NCBI GenBank assembly: GCA_030268105.1 | Contig: BSDZ01000016.1 | Span: forward strand, 379,501 to 443,500 | From: Volvox africanus | Lineage: Eukaryota; Chlorophyta; Chlorophyceae; Chlamydomonadales; Volvocaceae | Reading direction: 5' to 3' | DNA length: 64,000 nucleotides | Shown here: positions 26,301 through 36,950 of the stretch, one piece after another | How positions within the stretch are numbered: the stretch's first letter is position 1 | Layout of the letters: the number at the start of each line of letters is the position of its first letter | Made by a program: the position numbers and the translations under genes | The notes under the pieces: generated by a model | The model's database searches: none | Told to the model about the DNA's origin: nothing | What the model saw: only the letters and a program-made list of their open reading frames with translations

Positions 26301-27801
26301 CTCTCACGGGGCTCATGCTTAGGGGCTTCCTCCTACGCATTGTTTCACTGTTATTGCCGCTCTCCCTATACCTGCTGGCTGCACTGTGTTCCTAGTCCCT
26401 TATGGACCCATTCCGCACGGATCCACTTATTGTTCCACAGCACCGAACTGCATCGTTCGCCGGGTCTCCTGTTTTCCATTTTGCGCAAAACAACCGTGTC
26501 CGTCGTTGTTTCAACAGGCTTCCATAATCATAATCTGTATGGCGCTTTAGAGCCCGCCATTAGCCCCCTGGTGGCGCTGTTGCGAGATGAGGAGGTAAGC
26601 GTCAGAAGTTTGGCTGGGAGGAGAGGGTGGATTGCGGGTGCGTTGGGCCCGGGTAACTTATCCGGGTTCACTACTTACGGTTAGGTTCCGGGGCTGGTTG
26701 TGCCATCAAATATGTTTCAAACAACCGCAAGCTACCTGCCTGTGGATGTAAAGCCCTGGCGAACCGAGACTTGAGCTGGACGACTGAGCTGGGACGACCG
26801 CGAAGCATTCGCTTTGCAGTCCCCATATAGCACGGGGCCAGGCCAGGCTCTTTCCTATACGATCCCTTCGTTCTTGAATATCCAATCGGGGAATCTCTTT
26901 ATCCCCTTCGTTGCGCCCACCGTGCCTACCACTCACGCAGGATAAGACGCGCGCTAACGCCGCTGGAGCGCTTGGCAACCTTGTGCGCAACTCTTCCGCA
27001 CTCTGTGGCGAGCTAATCCGCGCGGGTGCACTGCGTGCTCTGCTGGACACGGCTCTCAGCCCTGAGCGACCGCCCACCGGAGCAGCGGCTGGCCGCGGTG
27101 GCGCCAGTGGCGGCGCGGACGCTGGCGGATCGCCGGTCAAAATCGCATTATTTAGTCTGGGTAACATGTGTGCGCACCGGGAGTGCCGCGAGAGCCTCAT
27201 TGCGCTGGGGGTCCAGGTAGGCCGCAAATCCCAGGGCAAGCGTGGCGATAGCGAAACTAGGGGACAGATGCGGTTTGGGCATCTACTCTGCCCTACGGCG
27301 ACAACGTCAGAAGTAACTATGGCGACCTGAAAACGCAACACATTTCCTTCTATTTGATGCACAGCTAAGAAAGGTCTATTATCTAAAAAGAAGGATGAAG
27401 TTATGGGTCAGCGGTAGGAAATGGTCAAGTTTTCTTCCTGGTTACTATAAGATGCTTTGCACGCACGCAATTAGCGTTAAATGAGTTTTCCGGGTATAAT
27501 TTTGAACCAGTTCCATATAAGGGTGTAAAAATGCTTAATCAATTTGGCTTTATTAAGCTCTTTGTTTAATGTTTCACCGGGGGTTTTCCGTTCCTTTTTG
27601 CTATACACACATCCTCGAGTTCGCCGCACTGAGCTCACTGCTTCGCCCCTCTTTTGCTCCTAGGATGTCATCCGACGGCTTTCGAGCAACCCAGACCCAA
27701 CGCAACAAAAATACCTGCAGCGTATCCAGCAAAAGCTGCAGGCGGGGTTGCCCGGGGTTTCACCTGGCGGCGGGGTTTCGGCCTCAAGTGTCGGCAGGTA
27801 G
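13402..27801 (+). CDS. STK36: Fused/STK36-family serine/threonine kinase, complete 29-exon gene
   Basis: Exons: 13402-13455, 13682-13744, 14411-14537, 14832-14917, 15397-15489, 15954-16073, 16443-16522, 16993-17068, 17183-17332, 17734-17917, 18216-18487, 18844-18919, 19133-19404, 19543-19701, 20149-20289, 20827-20979, 21347-21495, 21945-22110, 22543-22816, 23150-23441, 23716-23965, 24249-24426, 24893-24960, 25296-25404, 25623-25788, 26031-26218, 26518-26594, 26941-27216, 27664-27801. All introns are GT-AG, every phase matches, and the total of 4,437 bases gives 1,478 residues (human STK36 is about 1,315). The start ATG precedes [18 protein letters not shown], the exact family N-terminus. Fused proteins act in Hedgehog signalling in flies and in building the central pair of motile cilia in vertebrates; algae lack Hedgehog, so a ciliary role is the likelier inference. 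Least certain junctions are the exon-13 donor (GTCAGT) and the exon-18 acceptor, both chosen by phase. Confidence 0.92.
17734..27801 (+). other. Linker and ARM/HEAT-like C-terminal region of the Fused gene (exons 10-29)
   Basis: Exons 10-12 encode a P/A/Q/T-rich disordered linker. From exon 13 on the sequence is alpha-helical, Leu/Ala-rich and repetitive, in the style of armadillo/HEAT repeats, e.g. [18 protein letters not shown] (exon 25), [20 protein letters not shown] with [10 protein letters not shown] (exon 26), [20 protein letters not shown] and [19 protein letters not shown] (exon 28). The last exon ends [20 protein letters not shown] then a short tail and TAG. Exons 25-29 match the conserved C-terminal region of STK36, so the protein keeps both halves of the animal architecture. 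Confidence 0.85.
22255..22305. repeat. CAC/CCA trinucleotide-rich tract
   Basis: ACCACCAACACCATCACC-type imperfect repeats within an intron of the Fused gene. Confidence 0.6.
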
Positions 27802-27842
27802 TAATCTGCCACTACAGAGCTCGGCGAGGTGTTTGAATGCCT

Positions 27843-27847
27843 TGTAA
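27843..27847 (+). terminator. TGTAA polyadenylation signal of the Fused gene
   Basis: TGTAA, the usual poly(A) signal of volvocine algae, lies 42 bases after the stop codon at 27799-27801. The 3' UTR would be unusually short. Confidence 0.5.
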
Positions 27848-28369
27848 TGGAGTAGCGTGGTTCACAAACAAAAAGCAATTGTCAGACACCTGCGCTTCCC
27901 ATATCGGTGCTGAAGCAGTCGCAAAGCCGCTGCGAAAGCTGTGAAAAGGCTATGGAATGGCTGTGTGGCGGCCTCGACAGCCGAGACCTCTCCTATGTCA
28001 AGTTATGGATTTTTATTTTGAGGGGGGAGGAGTGTAATGCATTGGGTTACAGTTATGGAGAGAACGATGATATTTACTTTCGAGCGCTCTTTTGTGTGCT
28101 TGGTAAGCGGCCAACGGACTTGTGAAATGGTGGTGACAATGGCTAGCACGAAGTAGTGGGGACGGCGCCAGCTACAGCGGCGGTAGCAGTCGCAGCTGAC
28201 TGTTTGGCGGCGGCCATCACCCCCCTGTTGACTGGGGGAGCGGGCACTAGTGTGGGTCTTGCTCGATGATGTCCACTTAGACAGCTGAGCAACGTCGGAA
28301 AAATCGGTTAGCAAGAAGTCAGGACTGTGATATGATAAGCATCGGATAGGGCGCGCATTTGTCCGCGCT

Positions 28370-29430
28370 TTAGTGTACGTTGCGAGCAATAGCAGCGGAT
28401 AAGAGCGGCTGAGAGGCATGCCAGCTCACTTCAATAGATGTGTCGACACAGCCCATGGGGTCCATATATCCTTTTGTTACTGACGCAAACGCGCAGTCTA
28501 TCATTACATGAAAACTTGTCAAGGCGGCGCTGTCGTCGCATTTTGGCCTAAACAGCCCGGCTGTCAGCACAGATCAGCCAACCATGCACCTGCGAGGATT
28601 CTACCTATCCTACAATAACCTCCACGACGCATTCCACATTTACGACCATTCCACCTTGGGAAGCCGTACACAGGGTGTCGAATTGAACGGCGTGATGCAG
28701 ACGATTATTCGTACTACAGCATTTGATGCTGAAGTGGCATCGCCACAAAACCGAGAATGAAGGTGCGCTTCTTCTGTGAGCTTGTCCAAACCCATCACAT
28801 CCTCGCACTGGCAGTTGCAACAGCCCTCGCCACAGATCCTCTTGTCTGGTCGAAACTATAAAGAAAGATGTCGAAATGCAAACACCGCAAGCAACGAAAG
28901 TAATAGGTTTTAACTTGCCAGCTACATACCTGATGTGAGACGTTGCTACACCAGAGCGAGCATGGGCGCATGAAAGAGACGAACTACCCAACAAAAGCCT
29001 ACAATCGTAACAAGGCAGCAAGGCCAAGCAAGCACGTCACTGAACATTTCCTAGTGCACAACAACCACATGCCACCAGCATCTGGAAGTGTGTTACCACC
29101 CTAACAAGCACACATCCACAGGGAAAAATCCCTAAAATACATCATGTGGTTAGCATCGCTTCCGAGAACGAGCTTATGCCGTGCTGCGTCATGGCAAGAC
29201 TCGTAAACCTGCATGGGATCCTCACCATGTTAAAAAGCGAAAACTTGCTCGCCGAAAAAAGAACATATGCCGCAATTCGATGTCCTCATCACAAGTCCAT
29301 TCGAGTTTCTCCAAAGCCCAACTACGGTATGCCGTACAACTAAAAGGCGTGTCTCGACCTCAGCGCCTGGGCAGGTATCCACGCTTCGCCGGCCACATCC
29401 TGTCAGGTTATTCTCGACGATTATCACGGC
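28370..29430 (-). CDS. Possible cysteine-rich secreted protein, several minus-strand exons (tentative)
   Basis: Minus-strand stretches at about 29415-29240, 28834-28656 and 28535-28373 encode cysteine-rich sequence without stops: GCGRRSVDTCPGAEVETRLL, ICGEGCCNCQCEDVMG followed by TPFNSTPCVRLPK, and KCDDSAALTSFHVMIDC with DPMGCVDTSIEVSW. Splice-like AG/GT sites flank them, but the phase between the last two fits only with a weak donor, so no joined model is given. Such cysteine spacing is usual in extracellular-matrix proteins of volvocine algae; the family is not identified. Neighbouring sequence between 29430 and 30676 shows no gene I can support. Confidence 0.3.
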
Positions 29431-30676
29431 ATATGGGAATGAGCCCTTTTCTGTTCACGGAACCAGGTAGCCCATGATACCTAAAGGTTTCAATAGCAGC
29501 CGCAAAGCCAACTCAGCTCCCGGATCCATGCTGAACCCCCCCCAGAATACTCCAGGATCCCAGGTCAGCGCTCAGGTCCCTATGAAAAAAAATTGAAATC
29601 TTCATGGTTCCATTCAATCTCCACCACGTTGGACCAGTACAGTGGTGTCTGTTCTTACTGCGCGAGTGCCCAACATGCCCTGCGGTCTACTGCAGCGGGG
29701 ACTAAGCGCTGCTGGGCGTGGTGCCAACATATAGCACAGCACACGGCGCAGTAAGCAACATTATCTTCAGGATTGCCATTAGTGGGTAGACGCTGCTTCC
29801 CGTACGAACATTTATAACAGTTGTTTTCCGTGAATAATGTGGCAGCCCTTCATCGCGGTGGCAACTGCCATCCTATCCATCATCACGCCGTTTTTTCTTC
29901 TCCGTGACATGTTGGAAACGAAATGTTCCATGGCCAGCCCATGACCAGAGACCTGAAATCAAAAACTTCCGAACTGTCGAAACTCACGCAGCCCAAACGT
30001 CGCACCTAAACCGCCTTCCTCTTCAGCCCAGCTGAAATCCAACGCCCAGACCAGTCCAAATGTATTTACGTCTGCAAGCTGCAGCAAAGCGCATCGCAGC
30101 GCGACTGGTCACCCTTTCCACTTTAAAGGAAGCCCCCTACCCCAATGATCCAAATCGGGACGCATGCCCGTCAAGCATGCAGGTGATGCAGCATACAGGT
30201 AACCCCGACCCATTCCATCCGTTCCGACCATTTATCGGTTGAGATAGCGTCGTCGCCCTTTTTTTGCACAATCGAAAGGGCTACTAATACATTTGAGCAT
30301 GCCCCGCCACATCACGCACAACAGATTTGTTACGCAGCGCCTGCTTGCCTGCCCTACGCCTTTATAAGACGCGCGCTGGCTGCTGCCTCCAAAGACGCAG
30401 CAGATACCAGCAGCCGTTCTCGCTGTCTCAGTACCTTGCGTGGCTTGTGTAGGTCCGATACGCGTGCGGTCCCTGCATACTCCCTCCGAAGCCTCTGCCT
30501 TGCCCCACTGTCCTTGTAACGAGCCCTTACCTGCGGACTCTGTAGATTACCATCTAATTAACAACGGCCTCGCAAAAACTCCCCCGCCCGACATCCCAAT
30601 CCAGCTCCCGCATCCCGCCGTCTACTATTTCAGATTGCCTTGAAGCGCACCGCAGAAAGGGGCTGCCGCCGGTTTG
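29431..30676. other. Intergenic stretch
   Basis: No supported gene. TTTATAAGAC near 30361 resembles a TATA box on the plus strand but no matching gene was found. Confidence 0.3.
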
Positions 30677-33183
30677 TTACGACTCCAGTACAACGTTCTC
30701 ATAGCCCTGTTCCGCGACCAGGTCATCAAAGAAGGACAGCACCGCATCGCGTCGCGAGAGCAATGCTGCTATCTCCTCATCGGTGATAATCCCATGCAGC
30801 GCGGTGCGCAGCGACGGTGCGTCCAGGAAGCGCAACCGCAGGTAGGTCCGGGCGGAAATGCGGCGCGTAGGGCCTGAAAACATTTGGGCGATGGGCGGAG
30901 CCTCAATGTAACAACGCAACGAACCCGGGGTCTGGTCAGGCAATCAGGTTGGCCCCGCGCAAGGAGTGAGAAGATTGGAGGACGTCAAGAAAGGGCCGTT
31001 ATACGTTTGCGGGGGGTGGGGTAGGGCGTCAAGGGGCCCTTCGGTGCAGGATGTTGCGCCAGGGGCCCAGTGCGTTTACCCGCCTGCATCACATATAATG
31101 GCTGTCCGTGTGACAGCAACAACATCAGGAAACGGTCAGCAAGGTGCCAAGCTATATTTCAATGAAGGAATCCTTCTTTGGTCAGCGTTGCGTTCACAGC
31201 CACTGACCATCATAAGCCCTCAGCATGTCCCAACACGGCCCTTCGCCAGGCAATAGAGAGGTCGAATGATATCCTGGGTTATCAGGACGCCACGTAACTG
31301 GTAATCGGGTATCAAATTGGCCGCTGGGGGCTTTCTAGTGATGATGGGGTGCAGTAAACAAGAGGCACATTTTCGGCGCCAATAGGTGCAGTGCAGTTGC
31401 CTACCGCCCTTGCACACGGTCACCTAACAGCCATTAAGGGGACAGAAAACACTGGCTGTCCTGCACTGCCACGCGTCCACGCGTCCGCCTCTGTGCTCTC
31501 TGACTGTGCCCTCCGCCTCTAGCCTATCTATCCCCAGCCTCCGTACCTCAATTCGCATACTCGCAAGGTATGCGTCGCTGTGCTTTTGTGCAGTTCCGAC
31601 CCGGGAGCCATATTCGGCTAACCTACCTCTTTAACACACCCATTTACACAGCCCTGCAACCCTCACTGATTGCACGCCAGCTATCCAGCTCGACCCACCT
31701 GTCAGGAACGCATTTTCATGATCCAAACACACGAACGCATCTTGCCGGAAACCCGCCGCATGGTCAATCAACACCGGGCTCATGCGGCCCCGCCAAAAGC
31801 TGCTACCGCCGCCGCTGCCGCCGCGGCCGTATGGTTGTGGCGCATAGTCGCCGTCTGCCCAGTGCTCGGCGTACAGGAAGTGGCCCGCGTGGCGATCGCT
31901 GTTCTGAATCAGTACGTCCTGACGGGGGAAATACGAATGTGAATGCAAAGACATCAAGAACCGTATCCAGACAGCGGGGGTAGGAAGCATGAAACATGGG
32001 AATTTTTTGGGACCAGAGAAGGCACATCAAGCTCATCAAGGAGGTGTTATACATATGTTGGAGGGCGTCCATGCTTTTTTCAGGGAGAAGTTTTCCCACT
32101 GACGGGCACCAGCGCCGTGAGGGATCCCTTTTGGAAACGCAAGCGATCTTCAACGAGGTCGGCTCCTCCTGGCTTCATTGGCTCCAGCCGCCAGCTCCCC
32201 AAATCCCCACAATCTGTACCATTGTACAAAGGGGGAGAGGCTCGCCATTACCAACGCTCCAGTCCTCGCTATCCTGTGCTACCCACCAGGATGCGTGTGT
32301 CGCTGAGCAACACCGGCCCCGGAACGCTCCAGTCCGACATAGATACCGTGTTGAGCTGCCGGGGCCCAGCGCACCAATAGATGAAGGCACCGCCTGAGTT
32401 AAATGCGCAGACAGGCGCGTGGCGGCGGAAATTACAGGCGGGTGAACATAGAAAGACAAAATTGTGGACACTGTACATCGACATGGGGGTAAATAGTAAT
32501 GCGGGCGAGCATTCTGCGCCAGCATGTCGTCCTGTTCGTACGGTTTCTATGCAAAGCACTCGGGGCTCCAATACAGCCCGTTACCAAAACACCACAACAA
32601 GCTACGATTCATTTTGTGAATTCGACTCGAACAGGGCGTTGCCACCCTCCCAACCGTCGCCACATCAGATGCGCTGCTGATGTTTTCCCTACCTTGCGGA
32701 TAGTGCGTCCAGTCAACATCACAGTCCCCGCGCATTACCGCTGGAGGCACCAGGTCCATGCCCAGCAACAAGTTGAGTTGATAGGCGGCCACCTCAATCG
32801 GCACGCGGTGCCAGCCCTCACAGTCGCCCTCCACACGCGGCTTGAAAGCAGCGCGAATCCTGCTCCAACAACAGGAGGGATGCGATGGGAAAGGAGCGGT
32901 GGAATCACGGCAGGACAATTGAACGTTTCAGTGTTGAAGCAACAGTATCCATAGGACGTCCATCCAGTCAAAGTTAACAAAGGAAGCTTTAAGTAGAGAA
33001 GCATGAACCTGGAGGGCGTGGTGAGGGCAACTGCTCGCGTGTCGTTCCTCCCATGCCATCTCAGGTCAGCAGGACGAACCCCGTTCCCAGTCCTGCCAGG
33101 GACGAGTCCTACCCCTTTCATAACGCACCTCTTGCCGGTGCCCTTATCCTCCAACGTTACAAGGTAGCTCACGTGCCCAAAGC
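30677..33183 (-). CDS. Kinase-like protein of a volvocine family (C-terminal five exons)
   Basis: Minus-strand exons with matching phases: 33183-33129, 32859-32693, 32393-32287, 31918-31699 and 30873-30677 (stop TAA). They encode, in order, FGHVSYLVTLEDKGTGKR, AFKPRVEGDCEGWHRVPIEV then AAYQLNLLLGMDLVPP, an aromatic segment ending PVLLSDTRIL, the putative catalytic block DVLIQNSDRHAGHFL with later PVLIDHAAGFR, and a C-terminal helix region RTYLRLRFLDAP...LLSRRDAVLSFFDDL. The FKP / NSDRH..H / IDHG-like order is that of PI3/4-kinase-like and FAM20-type kinases, with FKP giving the ATP-binding Lys, NSDRH the catalytic Asp and LIDH the metal-binding Asp. I know this arrangement from predicted proteins of Chlamydomonas and Volvox, where function is unknown. 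The first exon shown begins mid-protein. Confidence 0.7.
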
Positions 33184-33289
33184 CTGCACCAAGCGGCGGG
33201 CACCAGAAGGCGTTTGATGAGGATCCAAAATGACTGGGACTCATGATAAGTTTGACGGATCAATTGCCGAGTAGAGGACGGAACATGTG

Positions 33290-35184
33290 CAAGCCGGCAG
33301 CCCATAGCAGTGACGTTGTCGACGGGGAGCCCTGTGATAGCGGTGCAGGCGGTGGGACAGTACTCCCCCAGGGCCGAGTAGTATCCCATCTCCCGCTGTT
33401 CGCACTCATCCACATCTCCAGCCAGCAAGCCCCGACGTCTCAATTTGCTTGCATGCTTCCCACTTATTTTGACTGGCCGCCTCATGCCACTAATATGTTT
33501 TATTTATGACCGAGCATCCCAAACAGCCTGTACTCCTATGTCCCACTCCTGGACTTCGTCAAAGCTTCCCCCCGAACCTCCCAACTGCTCCTCTAGGATA
33601 TCCGTCCACAAGCGTAATCAGCTTAGCTGACGGTTACGGCGAAGGTCCACGCCCACCCGAAAATGTGGACATACAAGATGAACGGGCTGTACGCTGGACG
33701 TGCCCATTGAGCATTTACACAGTGTGGTTGACGCGGCTAGCCTGGCCATCACGCAAAAGCCTCAGTGGCAGTCTTAGGCGCCTAGGCACAGGTTGTACGC
33801 CTACGCTGAGGAAAGCCCTTCTCTACCGTTCCGCAGTTTCCCCTACGCTGTTGTATGCCCCACCGTTCTCCGTGCGCTTGGCATCGCGTATAGTTCCGTT
33901 CCGCAACATGTTGCATACGAAGCGGTGCCTCTCCTGCCGCCCCGCTGAAAGGCTACCCTGACGGTTCAGCACCGACACGGCCTCTGTGGCCGTGTCTCGC
34001 ACCGCAAGCCAGGCCAGCTCCTCCAGCTCAGCGGGTGCCACTTGGAGCCGGGAGTCCGTTACCCTAACATGAATATTGAGCAGGGAAGGAAGAACGGGCC
34101 CCCCTTTCGACAAAGAAGGCCAACGCCAATGCCGACGCCAGCAAATGTGCATACGCAACATTATGCAGGCATTCGGGGCTTGGGAGGGCTCCCAACGAGG
34201 TAACAAGTGGAAAGGCAGATCAAGGGGAAGACGATTCAAGCGTAGATAAGTAAAGCCGTACCCACAAGCTGGAATGGCTTCTGCAGGACCCAGAGAACTG
34301 AAGGATTGATAATACGGGAACAACCCACTGGGAGGAGCTGACAATACCCTGGGTCTTCCCCAAAGAACGCACTTGACAGTAGTCCTCAGAGTGACAACGC
34401 AGGAGTTATGGGTTTCGTCTTTCTCCACAGCCGTCGAAGTGCAACAGACGCTGCCAGGATGTGTTTGGGCGCAGTGCTCGTCAACCTCTACCGTGGAATT
34501 ACCGTCCACCAATGATCGCTCCTTCTCCCCAGACCTCAGAAACGTCTGTGATTGTAGATGATCCGAAGAGCCAAATGCTTCGCCGCTGCAACACAGATGC
34601 CGAGTTGCACTTTTGCGTCACAGTCAACCGAAAGCGTTCAACATCTCAGTCCTTACGGCAACGCAGCACGCACGTGAAATACAATACGTACACAGCAACT
34701 AACAGCTAGATTCATCATATTATGGATAAGGCAATGAAAACCATCCGTGCCGGTGAGCTAGCGCGTAAGTCCCGGCTTTCGCGCCACACATAGACACATA
34801 CCTACGATACTGTGGAGAGGATGTGTTCGATGCAGGTTGAAAATTTACTGGGAAGGTCGAGGAAGCTGAACGTTCATCTAGCGACGCCGTCCTAGCTTGG
34901 AACTCGTCAGCACTTGTACCTGGACTTGTGATTCTCCAGCAAAAGGGCTGGTCTGCTGAGGTGCAACGCTCATGAAGATGTTGCATTAACCCATCCGCTG
35001 TCGTAGAAACGCTTCCAATGTCAACGACCGGGGCGGCGGACACAAGAGCCGGATGGCTCAAGCCACGCCCAAATAAGCCTTGGCGTCCCATGGGAGGATG
35101 GTTTGACCACGTAAGGCGATGCCGAAAGCCTAATGCTTTCGCTAGCATGAGGACAGAGGCGCGACGTCGGAAAAGAAACTGCAA
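33290..35184 (-). CDS. Candidate upstream exons of the kinase-like gene (tentative)
   Basis: Upstream on the minus strand, about 33430-33295 encodes DVDECEQREMGYYSALGEYC followed by further Cys-containing sequence, and about 34070-33961 (acceptor TTCATGTTAG) encodes VTDSRLQVAPAELEELAWLA then RDTATEAVSVLNRQ. A longer open stretch at 35184-34720 encodes a Ser/Thr-rich segment with several cysteines. These look exonic and lie where the N-terminal, probably lumenal, part of the kinase-like protein should be, but the junctions do not resolve in phase and no signal peptide was identified with confidence. Confidence 0.3.
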
Positions 35185-35302
35185 GGGAAATTACTTATAA
35201 AAGATACTAGAATAAGGATAGAGAAACAGAGTTTCGAATTTTGCTCCTTTTCATTTAGGCGCGGGAAGGGTTCCGACAAGGACTGGCTTTTAAGTTGCCC
35301 GG

Positions 35303-35407
35303 ACCAGTCAGGCGTCAACTGCCAAATCACTTGGGCATCAAAACGAAATGGGAACGTCCTTCTGTTTACCTGAACGCGATACAGGATTCCTCGTAAGCGG
35401 GACTAAT
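35303..35407. repeat. 105-bp direct repeat, copy 1
   Basis: Starts ACCAGTCAGGCGTCAACTGC and ends with a CGTAAG(C/T)GGGA-type motif. It matches 35782-35886 over its full 105 bases with only a handful of substitutions and no length change. Confidence 0.85.
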
Positions 35408-35781
35408 TGTCCAGCTGCTGCCTGTACGGTACTGTTTCACATGGCGGTTAGAACTGCAGTTCGGTGTATGGTTCTCCCCATCTCCCGTGCAGGTTCGGTC
35501 TAGCAGTTACATGAACTGCACAGTTGTCTTACACAAATGGCATTTTGGATATCTGCAATAAACTACACCGTAAAAACTGATGCACGTTCTCGGTGCTTCA
35601 ATTATGCAGGGCTACAGGCCGCGGTGCCGTATGCCTTTGTTAACCTTTTCATTTCTTTAACTTGAACTCCTGGCAGACTGGGATAGGATCAGTTTGAAGG
35701 TTTCTCCTTTGTGGCACACGGCTGCTCGAGGCAAGAGTATCTCACATAGCGTGTTATATATAAAATGCATGAGTGTAGTGC

Positions 35782-35886
35782 ACCAGTCAGGCGTCAACTG
35801 CCAAACCACTTGGGCATCAAAACGAAATGGGAAGGTCCTTCTGTTAACCTGAACACGATACGGGATTGCCCGTAAGTGGGAGTAAT
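35782..35886. repeat. 105-bp direct repeat, copy 2
   Basis: Second copy of the repeat at 35303-35407, same orientation, 479 bases downstream. The sequences just outside the copies differ, so these are bounded repeats at the left edge of the transposon patchwork, possibly terminal repeats of a small or deleted element. Confidence 0.85.
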
Positions 35887-36126
35887 GCGGCTTGCGTTAG
35901 GAAGCCGGGTTAGTTAGGCGTAAGGCCCTGGGCGAGACAGTTGTACAGTTGTCTCGCATCAGCCCGTGTCCTCAGGGCTGTATTTAATCTTAACAATGCT
36001 TTTGCTTTCCTTTTCATCTTGTTGTTGTTGTTTAGCACACGCTGAACACAAAAGCAGACTCCGCGCCATTTGGCACGCTTCTGTTAGTAAACCGCTGCGC
36101 TTCCGGCTCAACAGCAAGACCAACGG

Positions 36127-36456
36127 GTGGAGGATACTACTCCTTATCCAAGAATCATACTCCTGGTATTGTTGCTTCTGGGGGTTGTGAATGGCGCCCT
36201 CGCCATGGACACGCTCGGGGTGGGGACGCCGCTGGGGAGCTCGGCCTACATCAATCCGCTCGCCAGCTTGTCCCACCCTGGGACACCGGCCGGGCTTGGA
36301 GCCACGACCATGGGAGGAGTCTCCATGGTGCAACATGTAGCGCCCGACCCACAGACATCCCTACTACAATTACAACAGCAGGTCAACGCCCTTACCACCC
36401 ATTTGAATCAAGGTGGGCAACCTGGGATGATGGAATACGAGTATTTGACATTGTAA
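36127..36456 (+). CDS. Unidentified open frame at the edge of the transposon patchwork
   Basis: A 109-residue open frame begins with a hydrophobic stretch (IILLVLLLLGVVNGALA) and continues MDTLGVGTPLGSSAYINPLA and QTSLLQLQQQVNALTTHL, which could be a short coiled coil. It could be a signal-peptide protein exon or the start of a retroelement gag beginning at the internal Met (36205). A second short frame at 36544-36801 runs into the 104-bp LTR copy. Neither has a recognised domain. Confidence 0.25.
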   Translation: MEDTTPYPRIILLVLLLLGVVNGALAMDTLGVGTPLGSSAYINPLASLSHPGTPAGLGATTMGGVSMVQHVAPDPQTSLLQLQQQVNALTTHLNQGGQPGMMEYEYLTL

Positions 36457-36752
36457 TTCCAAGACCCGCATAATTAGCAGTCACCGGAGACCGCACGTTT
36501 TCCCTTCCCTAGGCGTGTTCTTTTCAGTCTGCCAGAAGGAGAGATGGGTGCAACCAGCCAAGTTTGGCTGAATTATAAGGCATTTCAAGAATGGAGAGAC
36601 CTAGAGCATTCCCAGCATGGACACCCAGATCGTGCGGGTTCCCTTTTATATGAGCTGGGTATCCTGATGACTTTTTTTGTCGATCACACAGCTGACTGCT
36701 GCTGGCTTAGACACGATTACACGAGTGTAGCGCACATGGTTATGCACCAGAA

Positions 36753-36856
36753 TGTTGTATCTCTGTTGTGTCGGCCAACAAAGGCCCGATCGGAAGGATG
36801 ACCATCTAAGGTCCAGGATCCTTTGACACTGCCCGTAGATACCCCAGGATACTACA
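36753..36856. repeat. 104-bp LTR-like repeat, copy A
   Basis: Begins TGTTGTATCTCTG and ends CCCAGGATACTACA, matching the solo copy at 53039-53142 over its full 104 bases. The ends form an imperfect inverted repeat (TGTTGTATC / GATACTACA). No target-site duplication is visible (CAGAA before, AGTAT after). Confidence 0.85.
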
Positions 36857-36950
36857 AGTATTCCCCCTCAGATAGGGTGCGTCCTCGCATCCTACAGTCT
36901 AAGGGCCAGCCCTCACCCTAGACTGTAATCAGACGATTCGATCCGGCCTG

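Noticed and set aside
32499..32954. 151-codon plus-strand frame
   Set aside because: Antisense to the kinase-like exons, which match a known family with consistent phases.
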